From Solirubrobacterales bacterium (GTDB lineage: Bacteria; Actinomycetota; Thermoleophilia; Solirubrobacterales; 70-9): 64,000 nt of DNA. The notes below the pieces were generated by a model, which saw nothing but the letters and a program-made list of their open reading frames with translations, searched no databases and was not told where the DNA came from. Where the stretch lies: NCBI GenBank assembly GCA_021155855.1, contig JAJNAZ010000006.1, positions 1-64,000 of the forward strand, given 5' to 3'. Positions 34,155 to 42,449 of this stretch are shown in pieces. The translations under genes and the position numbers were made by a program. The number at the start of each line of letters is the position of its first letter. The stretch's first letter is position 1.

Positions 34155-37100
34155 GTGGCTCGCGACGGCGACAATCCGACGGAGGGACAGCGGCGCGTCG
34201 CCGACCATGGGGGCGGGCCGCTGCTCGTGCTCGGCCCCGCGGGCTCGGGGCGCTCGGAGTCTTTGGCGCTGCGGCTCGAGGCGCTGTCGTCGCGGGGCGA
34301 GCGGCCCGAGCGCGTGCTCATCCTCGCCCGCTCGCGCGCCGCACGCTCGTGGCTGCGCGAGCGCGCCGAGACGCTGCTCGACCGGCCCCACGAGGAGCTC
34401 TGGATTCACACCTACGAGGAGGCCGCGGAGGCGCTGCTGCGCGAGTACTCGACCGAGGCCGGCCTCGACCCGTTCTTCACCACCGTCAGCATCGCCGACC
34501 GGCTGGCGATCCTGCTCGATCGCGTCGACGAGCTGCCGCTTCGCCGGCACGAGATCCGCGGCAACCCGGCCGGGCTGCTCGCGCGCCTGCTGCGACGCAT
34601 CGATCTGCTCAAGGCCGAGGCGCTGGCGCCCGCCGCGCTGCGCGAGTGGGCGGTCGCGCGCGAGCGTGCGGCGACCACAGCCGCCGAGCGCGAGCGGGCC
34701 GAGCGCGAGATCGAGTTCGCCGACCTCTATGCCCGCCACGACCGCATTCTGCGCGAGACGGGCAGCCTCGACGGCGGGGACCTGGTGCTCGAGATGAGCA
34801 AGCTGCTGCGCGCCCGCGCGGATGTCGCCGAGCAGCTCCGGACGAGGTTTCGACACCTGCTCGCGGACGAGCTCGAGGACGCCGGGCTCGCACACAGGCG
34901 GCTGCTCGACCTGCTGGCGGCGCACGGCAACCTCGTCTGCGCCTGCGATCCGGCGCAAGCGACGCGCCGTTTTCGCGGCGCCGGCGAGGCTGCCCGGGTC
35001 GCCTTTTGCGCCGCCCATGCTGGCGCCGCCGAGGTCGAGCTCGGGCCGCCGCTGCGGGCCCCGCGCGCGGTGCGCTTCTGGCGGTGCGAGAACGACCGCG
35101 CCCAGGCGCAGGCGGTCGCGCGCGAGGTCGAGCACCTGCTCGCCACCGGCGAGGTGCGCGCGGAGGCGATCTGCGTCGTCGCCGGCGCCGGATGGCGGGA
35201 GGGGCGCCTGGTGGCCGCGGCGCTCGAGGAGCGCAGCGTGCCCTTCCGGTTCGCCGGCGACGCCGCCTTCTTCGGCCGTCCGGAGGTTCGCGACGCGCTC
35301 GCCTGGCTGCGGATGCTCGCCGACCCCGGCGATTCGGCTGCGGTCGTCCGAGCGCTGACGCGGCCGCCCGTCGAGCTGCGCTCGGCGGACCTCGCCAAGG
35401 TGACGACGATCGCGCGCCGGCGCAAGCTCGACATGGTCTCGGCGCTCGAGGCGGCGCTCGAGAGCCCGCAGCTGCCGCCGGAGGGCCGTGATCGGATCCA
35501 GGCCTTCCTGCGGCTTCACCGCGCGGCCGCCGGAGCGCTCGAGCAGATGCGCGCCGACGTCTTCGTCCGCCGCCTGATCGAGCGGGTCGGGTTGCGACGC
35601 CACCGGCTCTTCGCCGCCAGCCCGGAGACCGCCGAGCGCCTCGTCAACCTCTCGCGGCTGGCCGAGCTGGCGGCCGACTGGTCGCGCAGGGAGCCGCGTG
35701 GCTCGGCGCGAGACTTCGTTCGCCACTTGAACGCGATCGCCGACGCCGGCGAGGCCGGTGGCGACGACTGCGACCGCCCGCGCGTGGGCGCGGTGCTCGT
35801 CGCCGAGCCCGAGCAGGTCAAGGGGCTCGAGTTCGACCACCTCTACCTGCTCGGCCTCCGCAGCGGCGCAGTCGCGGGGCGCCCCTGGGAGGATGGCTGG
35901 ATTCCGAGCGAGCTCCTCGACGAGCCGCTCCCCGACCCCGGCGAGGAGCTGACCGCGGCGCGGCGATTGATGCTTGCGCACGTGGCGATGACCCGCCCGC
36001 GGCAGGTCCTGGTCCTCTCCTGGCCCGAGCTCGGCGAGGAGGACAGCACGGCGCCGTCGCGGATCTACCGCGCCGCGCGCGAGCGCCACGGCGGCGAGGA
36101 GGAGTTTCACGAGGAGGAGCTGTTCGGCCCGGCCGAGGGTCTGCACTCCACCTACCGGATGGTCCGCGACGAGGTGCTCGAGGCCTCGTGGCGCGCCGGG
36201 TCCGCGCTCTCCGAAATGCGGCTCGACACCGCGGACGATGTCAATTCGGCGGTCGCTCGTTACCTGGAGCTGGTCAAGCTGGCGGCCCTGATCCAGCGTC
36301 CCGGCGCCGAGCCGGCGCCGGAGGCGATCGCCGCGATCAACGAGCTGCTCGGGCGGGTCGCCTCGCCCGAGCAGTGCGCGGCGCTCGAGTCCTCGGCGCT
36401 GGACGACTGCGTGATCGGCGAGGAGCGCGAGCGGGGCACCCGCCGCGACCAGGTCGCGGCTCGCCGCGAGCCCTCGCTGGAGCAGTTCTTGCCGCGTCGC
36501 AAGGGAGGACTGGCGTTGTCGGCCTCCGACATCGACCTCTATCGCACCTGCCCACTGAAGTACAAGTTCGCCCGCGTCTTCGCGATCCCGCAGGAGCCGA
36601 CGATCAACCAGCGCTTCGGGATCCTCATCCACCAGGTGCTCGAGCGCTTCCACGCAGAGGAGATGCGCGCCCGGGGTGGGGCGGACGAGCCGCTGGTCGC
36701 CCCCCGCCCGGGCAGCCTCGACCGGCTGCTGAGCCTGTTCGAGGCGGGCTGGCGGCGCCAGGGCTTCGGTGCCTCCGATGACGAGCTTCAGTACCGCGAC
36801 CGCGCCGTCGCCGCCCTCGCCCGCTACGAGGAACGCCACTCGCGCTCGCAGTCGCGGCCGGTATGGCTGGAGCGCAACTTCTCCTTCGCAGTCGGGCCGC
36901 ATTCGCTTCGCGGGCGTGTCGACCGTGTCGACCGCCATCCCGAGGGGGGCTACGAGTTGATCGACTACAAGACCGGCGATCCCGGGTCGGGACCGAAGCT
37001 GAGCGGCGACGTGCAGCTCGCGCTCTACCGGCTTGGCGCGCGCGAGGCGTGGCGGATCGAGGCCGACGTCGGCAGCTACTGGTACGTGCTCGCAGACGAG

Positions 37101-37262
37101 CGCATCCCGGTGCGCGCGGAGCCCGACGACGCGGAGCGGGTCGAACGCACGGTGCTCGAGGTTGCGGCTGGGATCGAGGACCAGGACTTCGAGCCCCGGC
37201 CCTCGTATGAGATCTGCTCCTGGTGCGACTACCGGCTCATCTGCCCGGCCAGCGAGGCATAG
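34155..37262 (+). CDS. UvrD-like motor plus RecB-type nuclease (AdnA-like)
   Basis: 1035 residues: an N-terminal SF1A motor and a C-terminal PD-(D/E)XK nuclease. The motor has 'GPAGSGRS' at residues 27-34 (Arg33 in place of the Walker A Lys), Walker B 'LLADELEDAG', motif V 'EQVKGLEFDHLYLLGL' and motif VI 'VAMTRPRQVLVLS'. The nuclease has 'GRVDRVDRHPEGGYELIDYKTG' segments near residue 920-940. Four Cys in the AddB/AdnB pattern (one in 'YRTCPLKY' near 799, three in 'CSWCDYRLICP' near 1020-1030) should hold a [4Fe-4S] cluster. Length and order match AdnA of mycobacteria, which works with AdnB in double-strand-break resection. No partner is next to it. Confidence 0.82.
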   Translation: MARDGDNPTEGQRRVADHGGGPLLVLGPAGSGRSESLALRLEALSSRGERPERVLILARSRAARSWLRERAETLLDRPHEELWIHTYEEAAEALLREYSTEAGLDPFFTTVSIADRLAILLDRVDELPLRRHEIRGNPAGLLARLLRRIDLLKAEALAPAALREWAVARERAATTAAERERAEREIEFADLYARHDRILRETGSLDGGDLVLEMSKLLRARADVAEQLRTRFRHLLADELEDAGLAHRRLLDLLAAHGNLVCACDPAQATRRFRGAGEAARVAFCAAHAGAAEVELGPPLRAPRAVRFWRCENDRAQAQAVAREVEHLLATGEVRAEAICVVAGAGWREGRLVAAALEERSVPFRFAGDAAFFGRPEVRDALAWLRMLADPGDSAAVVRALTRPPVELRSADLAKVTTIARRRKLDMVSALEAALESPQLPPEGRDRIQAFLRLHRAAAGALEQMRADVFVRRLIERVGLRRHRLFAASPETAERLVNLSRLAELAADWSRREPRGSARDFVRHLNAIADAGEAGGDDCDRPRVGAVLVAEPEQVKGLEFDHLYLLGLRSGAVAGRPWEDGWIPSELLDEPLPDPGEELTAARRLMLAHVAMTRPRQVLVLSWPELGEEDSTAPSRIYRAARERHGGEEEFHEEELFGPAEGLHSTYRMVRDEVLEASWRAGSALSEMRLDTADDVNSAVARYLELVKLAALIQRPGAEPAPEAIAAINELLGRVASPEQCAALESSALDDCVIGEERERGTRRDQVAARREPSLEQFLPRRKGGLALSASDIDLYRTCPLKYKFARVFAIPQEPTINQRFGILIHQVLERFHAEEMRARGGADEPLVAPRPGSLDRLLSLFEAGWRRQGFGASDDELQYRDRAVAALARYEERHSRSQSRPVWLERNFSFAVGPHSLRGRVDRVDRHPEGGYELIDYKTGDPGSGPKLSGDVQLALYRLGAREAWRIEADVGSYWYVLADERIPVRAEPDDAERVERTVLEVAAGIEDQDFEPRPSYEICSWCDYRLICPASEA

Positions 37263-37272
37263 CGCCCGGCGC

Positions 37273-38142
37273 CTACTCCCCGTCTGTGCGCTGGCGCAGG
37301 AAGCGCTGAAAGTCGCGGGCGATCGTGTCGCCGGAGGGCATCTCCTCGGTGGCGAGCTCGGGCGCCTCGTCGAGCTCGGACTCGAGCCGTCGGACTAGCT
37401 CCTCGATCTCGGGGTTGGAGGCGACCGCGCGGTCGACCTGGGTCTCGAAGCGGTCCATCGCGTCCTCGAGCTCGGAGGCCTCGATCGCGATCCCGGTGAA
37501 CTGCTCGAGTCGCCGCAGCAGGGCGAGCGCCGCCTTCGGGTTCGGGACCGCGGCGACGTAGTGCGGGACCGCGGCCCAGAGGCTGGCGGAGGTCAACTCC
37601 CGCTGTCGGCAAGCATCGTGGATGATGCCGACGATCCCGGTCGGGCCTTCGTAGTTCGAGCGCTGCAGGCTCAGGCGCTCGACCATGGCCGGATCCGAGG
37701 CGAGGCCGGTGATCGGCACCGCGCGGCTGTGGGGGACGTCCGCGAGCAGCGCGCCCATCGTGACCACCATCTCGACCTCGAGGCGCTCGGCCGCTTCGAG
37801 CACGGCGCCGGCGAAGGTTCGCCAGCGCATGTTGGGCTCGACCCCGGAGAGCAGCACGAGGTCGCGCTCGGCGCTCGGGGCGCGTGCCGCATAGACCGCG
37901 TTCATGGGCCAGTCGACCTCGCGGGTCTGCCCCTCGGTGAGCCTGATCGTTGGCCGGGTGACCTGGAAGTCGAAGAACTCCTCCGGGTCCAGCTCGGCGA
38001 CCCGTTCGGTCTCGAGCGATTCCGCGACCGTCTCCAGCGCGGTCGTCGCCGCGCTGGCGGCGTCGTTCCAGCCGGCGAAGGCCGCGACGAGGATCGGTGA
38101 CCGCAGCGCCGGCGGATCCTCGTCCCACTTCAGTGCCTTCAC
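37273..38142 (-). CDS. PAC2 family protein (proteasome assembly chaperone-like)
   Basis: A 289-residue member of the PAC2 family widespread in actinobacteria and archaea. 'LVAAFAGWNDAASAATTALE', 'DFQVTRPTIRLTEGQTREV' and the late 'AAVPHYVAAVPNPKAALALL' are typical. Archaeal and eukaryotic relatives assist proteasome assembly; the bacterial role is not settled. GTG 38142 is set by TAGTCT seven bases before it. It converges on the helicase-nuclease gene, ten bases apart. Confidence 0.88.
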   Translation of the reverse strand: MKALKWDEDPPALRSPILVAAFAGWNDAASAATTALETVAESLETERVAELDPEEFFDFQVTRPTIRLTEGQTREVDWPMNAVYAARAPSAERDLVLLSGVEPNMRWRTFAGAVLEAAERLEVEMVVTMGALLADVPHSRAVPITGLASDPAMVERLSLQRSNYEGPTGIVGIIHDACRQRELTSASLWAAVPHYVAAVPNPKAALALLRRLEQFTGIAIEASELEDAMDRFETQVDRAVASNPEIEELVRRLESELDEAPELATEEMPSGDTIARDFQRFLRQRTDGE

Positions 38143-38149
38143 GGCTCCG

Positions 38150-38159
38150 AGACTACAAC
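38150..38159. promoter_or_regulatory. Overlapping divergent -10 elements (PAC2 / OB-HD 2)
   Basis: AGACTACAAC. On the minus strand it gives TAGTCT, seven bases before GTG 38142. On the plus strand it gives TACAAC, nine bases before GTG 38169, the alternative start of the OB-HD gene. The plus hexamer lacks the final T, so that side is weaker. Confidence 0.4.
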
Positions 38160-38204
38160 CCGGTCGCGGTGCGGATGCTGTTCGGGTCCGAGGCAAGGGG
38201 CAAA

Positions 38205-39110
38205 ATGGTTGTCGTGGAGGCGGCGGTAGCCCAGATCCATCCCCAAGTCGCGGAGCTGCGGTCGGGCCAGCGGTTCGAGGGCCGTTACGCGTGCCTGGCC
38301 AAGGAGCGGCTGACGGCGCGGAACGGGTCCTCGTACCTAAGCCTCCGCCTGCGCGACCGCAGCGGCACGATCGCCGCCCGGGTCTTTCGCGATCCGGACC
38401 GGATCGGGCTCCGCTTCGAGGCCGGCGACGCGGTCATCGCCCGGGGCAAGGTGGAGCGCTATCGCGGCGAGCTCGCCGCGGAGCTCGACGACGTCCGCCG
38501 TCTCGAGCCGGGGAGCTTCGATCCTGGCGAATTCCTGCCCGCCGCCTATCGCTCGGTCGAGGAGCTCGAGGGCTTCCTCGAGCACCTGATCCGCGAGATC
38601 CACGACCCGGGCCTGCGGGCGGTGGTCGAGTCGGTCGTCGTCTCCGGGCCGCTGGCCGGCGACTTTCGCCGCGCGCCCGCCACCCGCGCCAGCCACCACG
38701 CGTACCTCGGCGGGCTGCTCGAGCACACGGTCGCGGTCGGGACACTGGTGGGCGAGCTGTGCCCGCTTCACCCGCGGCTCGACTCGGACCTGTTGATGGC
38801 GGCCGCGATCGTCCACGACGCCGGCCGGGCGCGCGAGTTCACCTACGGGGCGGACTTCGGGATCAGCGAGGAAGGGCGGATGCTCGGCCACCTCGCGATC
38901 GGCGCCGAGCTCGTCGGCTCAGCGGCGTCGTCGCTGCCGGAGGCGCGGCGGCTGGCCCTGCTCAACTGCGTGCTCTCACACCACGGGCCGGACAGCGGGC
39001 CGGGGCGCTCGCAGGCTGCCGCGCGGGGCTTCGCCTCGCCCGAGGCCCTCGCCCTCTATCGCCTCAACGCGCTCGATGCCTCGGTCAAGGGGGCTCTGGA
39101 GCACGGCTGA
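38205..39110 (+). CDS. OB-fold plus HD-domain nuclease (YhaM-like), copy 2
   Basis: A 301-residue paralogue of the protein at 3236-4264 with the same order: OB-fold ('LSLRLRDRSGTIAARVFRDP') then HD ('SHHAYLGGLLEHTVAV', 'AAAIVHDAGRAREF', 'VLSHHGPDSG'). In the metal motif, copy 1 reads His-Asp-Ile-Gly and this one His-Asp-Ala-Gly. It probably trims RNA or ssDNA from the 3' end. ATG 38205 has AAGGGG upstream. GTG 38169 is an alternative that would suit the divergent promoter element at 38150-38159. Its 3' end overlaps the convergent TSUP gene by 26 bases. Confidence 0.82.
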   Translation: MVVVEAAVAQIHPQVAELRSGQRFEGRYACLAKERLTARNGSSYLSLRLRDRSGTIAARVFRDPDRIGLRFEAGDAVIARGKVERYRGELAAELDDVRRLEPGSFDPGEFLPAAYRSVEELEGFLEHLIREIHDPGLRAVVESVVVSGPLAGDFRRAPATRASHHAYLGGLLEHTVAVGTLVGELCPLHPRLDSDLLMAAAIVHDAGRAREFTYGADFGISEEGRMLGHLAIGAELVGSAASSLPEARRLALLNCVLSHHGPDSGPGRSQAAARGFASPEALALYRLNALDASVKGALEHG

Positions 39111-39465
39111 GGGCCCGGTAGGTGAGCTGGGCGGCGATCGCCAGCACCAGCGCTGCGAACGAGAGCTCGAGCACCCGTTGTGAGACGGCGTTCGCGATCA
39201 CCACCCCGGCGAGCACGCCCAGCGGCGACAGGATCCCGATCCAGGCGCCGTCACGAAGCCTGACGTTGCCGAACCCGCGCTGGCGCCAGGCCCCGGCGAT
39301 CGCGACCGGGACGATCGCGACCAGGGAGGTGGCCTCCGCCTCGATCTGCGGCTGGTCGAGGAAGATCGTCAGCGCGGGAACGAACAGAATTCCGCCGCCG
39401 ACCCCGAGCACGCCGCCGACCACCCCGCCCGCGAATCCGAGTGCAATCGCGGCGACGTACTCCAT
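39085..39465 (-). CDS. Half-size TauE/SafE (TSUP) permease, second half-gene
   Basis: A 126-residue protein with four predicted membrane helices and the TSUP motif 'GVGGGILFVPAL' near residue 22. TSUP transporters are usually ~250 residues made from two such repeats; here each repeat is its own gene. The ATG at 39465 overlaps the TGA of the gene at 39465-39827, so the two halves are coupled and probably assemble as a heterodimer. They may export sulfite, sulfoacetate or another organosulfur anion. Confidence 0.75.
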   Translation of the reverse strand: MEYVAAIALGFAGGVVGGVLGVGGGILFVPALTIFLDQPQIEAEATSLVAIVPVAIAGAWRQRGFGNVRLRDGAWIGILSPLGVLAGVVIANAVSQRVLELSFAALVLAIAAQLTYRALSRAPEPP

Positions 39466-39827
39466 CAACCGATCACCAACTGGATCGCGATCGCGACCAG
39501 CATCCCCGCGAACAAGAGCGAGATCGACCGCTGCGGAATCCGCTGCTGGAGCCCGGTCCCGAGGACGACGCCGCCGACCGCCGGCGCTCCGACGAGCAGG
39601 CCCTGGAGCAGGTTTACGTTCCCGTACAGACCCTGGCCGACCGCGGCGAAAAGGGCGATGACGACGATCGCCACGAGGCTGGTGCCGGTCGCCTCCCGCT
39701 CCCCGTAGCCGAACCAGAGGATCAGCAGGGGCACGATCACGGTGCCGCCGCCGACCCCGAAGAGGCCGCTGAAGGCGCCCGCCGCGGTGGCGATCGCGGC
39801 CAGCTTCCCCATCCGGTCCCGCGGCAT
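39465..39827 (-). CDS. Half-size TauE/SafE (TSUP) permease, first half-gene
   Basis: A 120-residue protein with four predicted helices and 'GVGGGTVIVPLLILWFGYG', the TSUP repeat motif. It begins at ATG 39827, seven bases after TAGTAT. It lies directly before the other half-gene and overlaps it by one to three bases. Both halves keep the 'ATGTSLVAI' or 'AEATSLVAI' turn, so neither looks degraded. Confidence 0.75.
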   Translation of the reverse strand: MPRDRMGKLAAIATAAGAFSGLFGVGGGTVIVPLLILWFGYGEREATGTSLVAIVVIALFAAVGQGLYGNVNLLQGLLVGAPAVGGVVLGTGLQQRIPQRSISLLFAGMLVAIAIQLVIG

Positions 39828-39834
39828 CGCCGCG

Positions 39835-39844
39835 ATACTAGTCA
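39835..39844. promoter_or_regulatory. Overlapping divergent -10 elements (TSUP / otsB)
   Basis: ATACTAGTCA. The minus strand reads TAGTAT, seven bases before ATG 39827. The plus strand reads TACTAG (eight bases before ATG 39850) or TAGTCA. The two starts are only 22 bases apart. Confidence 0.45.
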
Positions 39845-39849
39845 GCCCG

Positions 39850-40638
39850 ATGAACGACCCCGAGGCGATCGTGGAGCCACTTCGCGCCGATCCGGGCCGC
39901 GCGGCCATCCTCTGCGACGTCGACGGCACCCTGGCCCCGATCGTCGACGACCCCGCCGCCGCCGCGGTGCCGGCCCGGACCCGTGCGTTGCTCGCGATGC
40001 TCGCCGAGCGCTACCGGCTGGTCGCCTGCATCACCGGTCGGCGCGCAAGCGCCGCGCGGCGCATCGTCGGCCTCGACCAGCTCACCTACGCGGGCAATCA
40101 TGGCCTCGAGCTGCTCCGCCCGGGGGAGGTCGAGCCCACCCTGGACCCCGCGCTCGGGCACCGGGGCTCGGCGGCGGCGGGCTTCGTCGCCCGCCTCGAC
40201 TGGGATCGACTCGCCAGCGCCGGGCTGCGGCTCGAGGACAAGGGCCCGATCCAGGCGATCCACTGGCGCGGCGCCGCCGACGAAGCGGCCGCCGAGCAGC
40301 GCGCTCGGGCCCTCGCCGACCTGGCCGCGGAGGAGGGTTTGGTGCCGCACTTCGGCCGCCTCGTGCTCGAGCTTCGACCCGTGGCGGAGGTCCACAAGGG
40401 GGTCGCCACGCGCCGGCTGATCACCACCACCGGCGTCGCGGGGGCGCTGTTCGGCGGTGACGATCACACCGACCGCGACGCGTTCGCTGCGCTTCGCGAG
40501 CTCGAGCGGGAAGGGGGCGTCGATACCGCCGTCTGCGTCGCGATCGCCTCCCCCGAGGCCCCGCCGCAGCTTCAGCGCGAGGCGGATCTCGTAGTCGAGG
40601 GGCCCGAGGGCTTTTTCGACCTGCTGGGCCGACTCTGA
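39850..40638 (+). CDS. otsB: Trehalose-6-phosphate phosphatase
   Basis: A 262-residue HAD-superfamily phosphatase. Motif I 'ILCDVDGTLAPIVDDP' (Asp nucleophile), motif II 'CITGRRASAARR', 'YAGNHGLELL' and the late 'FGGDDHTDRDAF' (motif IV) are diagnostic of OtsB. It dephosphorylates trehalose-6-phosphate to trehalose, a stress solute and glycolipid precursor. The otsA gene is not in the window. The next gene starts on its stop codon. Confidence 0.92.
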   Translation: MNDPEAIVEPLRADPGRAAILCDVDGTLAPIVDDPAAAAVPARTRALLAMLAERYRLVACITGRRASAARRIVGLDQLTYAGNHGLELLRPGEVEPTLDPALGHRGSAAAGFVARLDWDRLASAGLRLEDKGPIQAIHWRGAADEAAAEQRARALADLAAEEGLVPHFGRLVLELRPVAEVHKGVATRRLITTTGVAGALFGGDDHTDRDAFAALRELEREGGVDTAVCVAIASPEAPPQLQREADLVVEGPEGFFDLLGRL

Positions 40639-42449
40639 TGCTGTTCTGTGACCTGCTTCGTAGCACCGTCCTGCTGGTCGCGGCAGTGGCGACGGCGCTT
40701 GGCGTGGTCAGCGTCGTGGCGGCCAACGTCCAATCGGACCCCGTCGCGCTCGGGGTCGCCGGCGGATGGTGGCTGCTTGCTGCGGCGCTCGGCGTCTATC
40801 TCGGCCGCACGCGGCGGGCCGGCGAGGCGATGGCGCGGGTGCTCGCCGGTGCCCGCACGGCCGCCAGCCTGCCTCCCGATAGCCCGGCCCGGATCGCCTT
40901 CCTGCGGCTCTGGCCCGTGGGCGTGTTCGCACTCCTGGTCGGCGGCGCAGGTTGGGTCTGGCCCCAGGTGGCGGCGATCGGCGCCGGTTACGCGATCCTG
41001 ATCGCGCTCATGTGGCGTGGGCGCGAGGCGGCGGTGGCGGCGATCGAGGAGCGCGACGGGGTTCGATTCTACGTCGAGCCCTCCTCGGCGCTCGAACCGC
41101 TGCGGCTGATTCGCACGCCGGGCCTGTACCGCGACCGCGCCCCGTCGGCGAAGCCGGCCCCACCCCCGCCGGCGAGCGGCTAGCGCCGGGGTCAGGCGCG
41201 CGAGTGCCGGCTCGGCGAAGGCGGCGAGCGTCGCCGGCTCACCGCGGCGACGCGCGAACGCGTACCAGCCACCCGCGGCCGCCGCGAGCGCGGCCGCGCC
41301 GCCGAGTAGCAGCCCGGCGCGCGGGCCCGCGACCTCAGCGAGCCAGCCGACGAGCGGGCCACCGATCGGCGTCGAGCCGAGGAAGACGACCGAGTAGAGC
41401 GCCATCACCCGGCCCCGCATCGCCGGGCTCGCCTCCAGCTGCAGGGTGGAGTTGATCCCCGCGGCGAAGGTGACGCTGACGGCGCCCAACGGGACGAACA
41501 CGGCGAGCGCAAGCGGCAGCGACGGAGCCGCGGCGGCGAGCAGCGCGCAGACTCCGAACGCGGCCGCCGCGCCGACCAGCAGCCGTTCGCTGATCCGACC
41601 GCGGGCGCCCGTCGTCAGCGCCCCGGCCACCGACCCCACCGCCATCGCGACCGCGAGCGCCGTGTAGGCGGTGGCGCCGCCCTCGAACGTGAACCGCCCC
41701 AGCAGCGGCAGCAGGACCTGGAAGTTGAAGGCGAGGGTTCCGACCACCGCCATCATCACCAGCGGGATCAGCAGCCGCGGCTCGCCGCGCACGTAGCGCA
41801 GCGCGGCGGCCACGCCCCTCTCGCCGTCCGCCCCCGGTCGGGCCGGTTGCTCGAGCCGGCCCGCGTCCATGCCGCGCAGGGCGAGGATCATCGCCGCGAA
41901 GGTCGCCGCGTTGATCAAGAAGCAGGGGGCGACGCCGACGGTGAGGATCAGTGCCCCGCCGGCGGCCGGGCCGAAGATCCGCGCCGCATGGATCAGGACG
42001 CTGTTGAGGCCGACCGCGTTGACCACCCGGTCGGCGCCGACCATCTCGATCACGAAGCTCTGGCGGGTCGGGTTGTCGACCGAGTTGACCGCCCCGCGCG
42101 CGAAGACCAGCGCGAACACCATCCACGGCTCGACGGTGCCCGAGGCGGTCAGCCCCCAGAGCGCCAGCGCCGGTAGCGCCATAGCGGTCTGGGTGACGGC
42201 CAGCAGCCTGCGCTTCGGCCAGCGGTCGGCGAGGACGCCGCCCCAGGCGCCGAAGACGAGAATCGGCAAGAACTGCAGCGCCGAGGTGACGCCGACCGCG
42301 ATCCCACTCCCGGTGAGCTCGAGGATCAGCCACATCTCGGCGACCATCTGCATCCAGTTGCCGCTCAGCGAGACGATCTGGCCGGCGAAGTAGCGGCGGT
42401 AGTTTGGGATCTGTAGGGAGCTGAAGGACCGGCGCAGCGCCGCGCTCAC
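40572..42449 (-). CDS. MFS exporter (EntS-like), frame lacks a stop at the family end
   Basis: The first ~415 residues (42449 to about 41205) are a 12-helix major facilitator of the enterobactin exporter/MFS_3 type: 'NYRRYFAGQIVSLSGNWMQ', 'VLADRWPKRRLLAVTQ', 'NSVDNPTRQSFVIEMVG', 'PAMRGRVMALYSVVFLG'. The family ends near 'AEPALARL'. The frame then stays open for about 210 more codons, antisense to the small membrane protein and into otsB, with Arg/Gln-rich, low-GC3 sequence that looks non-coding. A TGA in the next frame right after 'LAR' hints at a one-base indel or a lost stop. It is coupled to the MarR gene by a four-base overlap. Confidence 0.75.
   Translation of the reverse strand: MSAALRRSFSSLQIPNYRRYFAGQIVSLSGNWMQMVAEMWLILELTGSGIAVGVTSALQFLPILVFGAWGGVLADRWPKRRLLAVTQTAMALPALALWGLTASGTVEPWMVFALVFARGAVNSVDNPTRQSFVIEMVGADRVVNAVGLNSVLIHAARIFGPAAGGALILTVGVAPCFLINAATFAAMILALRGMDAGRLEQPARPGADGERGVAAALRYVRGEPRLLIPLVMMAVVGTLAFNFQVLLPLLGRFTFEGGATAYTALAVAMAVGSVAGALTTGARGRISERLLVGAAAAFGVCALLAAAAPSLPLALAVFVPLGAVSVTFAAGINSTLQLEASPAMRGRVMALYSVVFLGSTPIGGPLVGWLAEVAGPRAGLLLGGAAALAAAAGGWYAFARRRGEPATLAAFAEPALARLTPALAARRRGWGRLRRRGAVAVQARRANQPQRFERRGGLDVESNPVALLDRRHRRLAPTPHERDQDRVTGADRRHLGPDPTCAADQECEHAHGPEPQEGDPGRAIGRQAGGRAGTGEHPRHRLAGPPRAAEIDAERRSKQPPSAGDPERDGVRLDVGRHDADHAKRRRHCRDQQDGATKQVTEQHQSRPSRSKKPSGPSTTRSASR
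40638..41183 (+). CDS. Small four-helix membrane protein of unknown function
   Basis: A 181-residue protein. Hydrophobic helices lie at about residues 10-30 (VLLVAAVATALGVVSVV), 37-55, 90-107 and 109-124; a basic, Pro-rich tail ends it. I recognise no family. The ATG overlaps the otsB stop by one base. Third-codon-position GC is very high in this frame and lower in the antisense frame, so this is the real gene in the region, although an open minus-strand frame belonging to the MFS gene crosses it entirely. Confidence 0.65.
   Translation: MLFCDLLRSTVLLVAAVATALGVVSVVAANVQSDPVALGVAGGWWLLAAALGVYLGRTRRAGEAMARVLAGARTAASLPPDSPARIAFLRLWPVGVFALLVGGAGWVWPQVAAIGAGYAILIALMWRGREAAVAAIEERDGVRFYVEPSSALEPLRLIRTPGLYRDRAPSAKPAPPPPASG

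Noticed and set aside
32136..36938. A 1600-codon minus-strand frame as one giant protein
   Set aside because: Only the last 369 codons match a family; the rest is antisense shadow of the helicase-nuclease and IMPase genes.
40572..41205. C-terminal extension of the MFS protein as a new domain
   Set aside because: Composition is Arg/Gln-rich with poor third-position GC, and it is antisense to a frame with clear coding character; treated as a missing stop.
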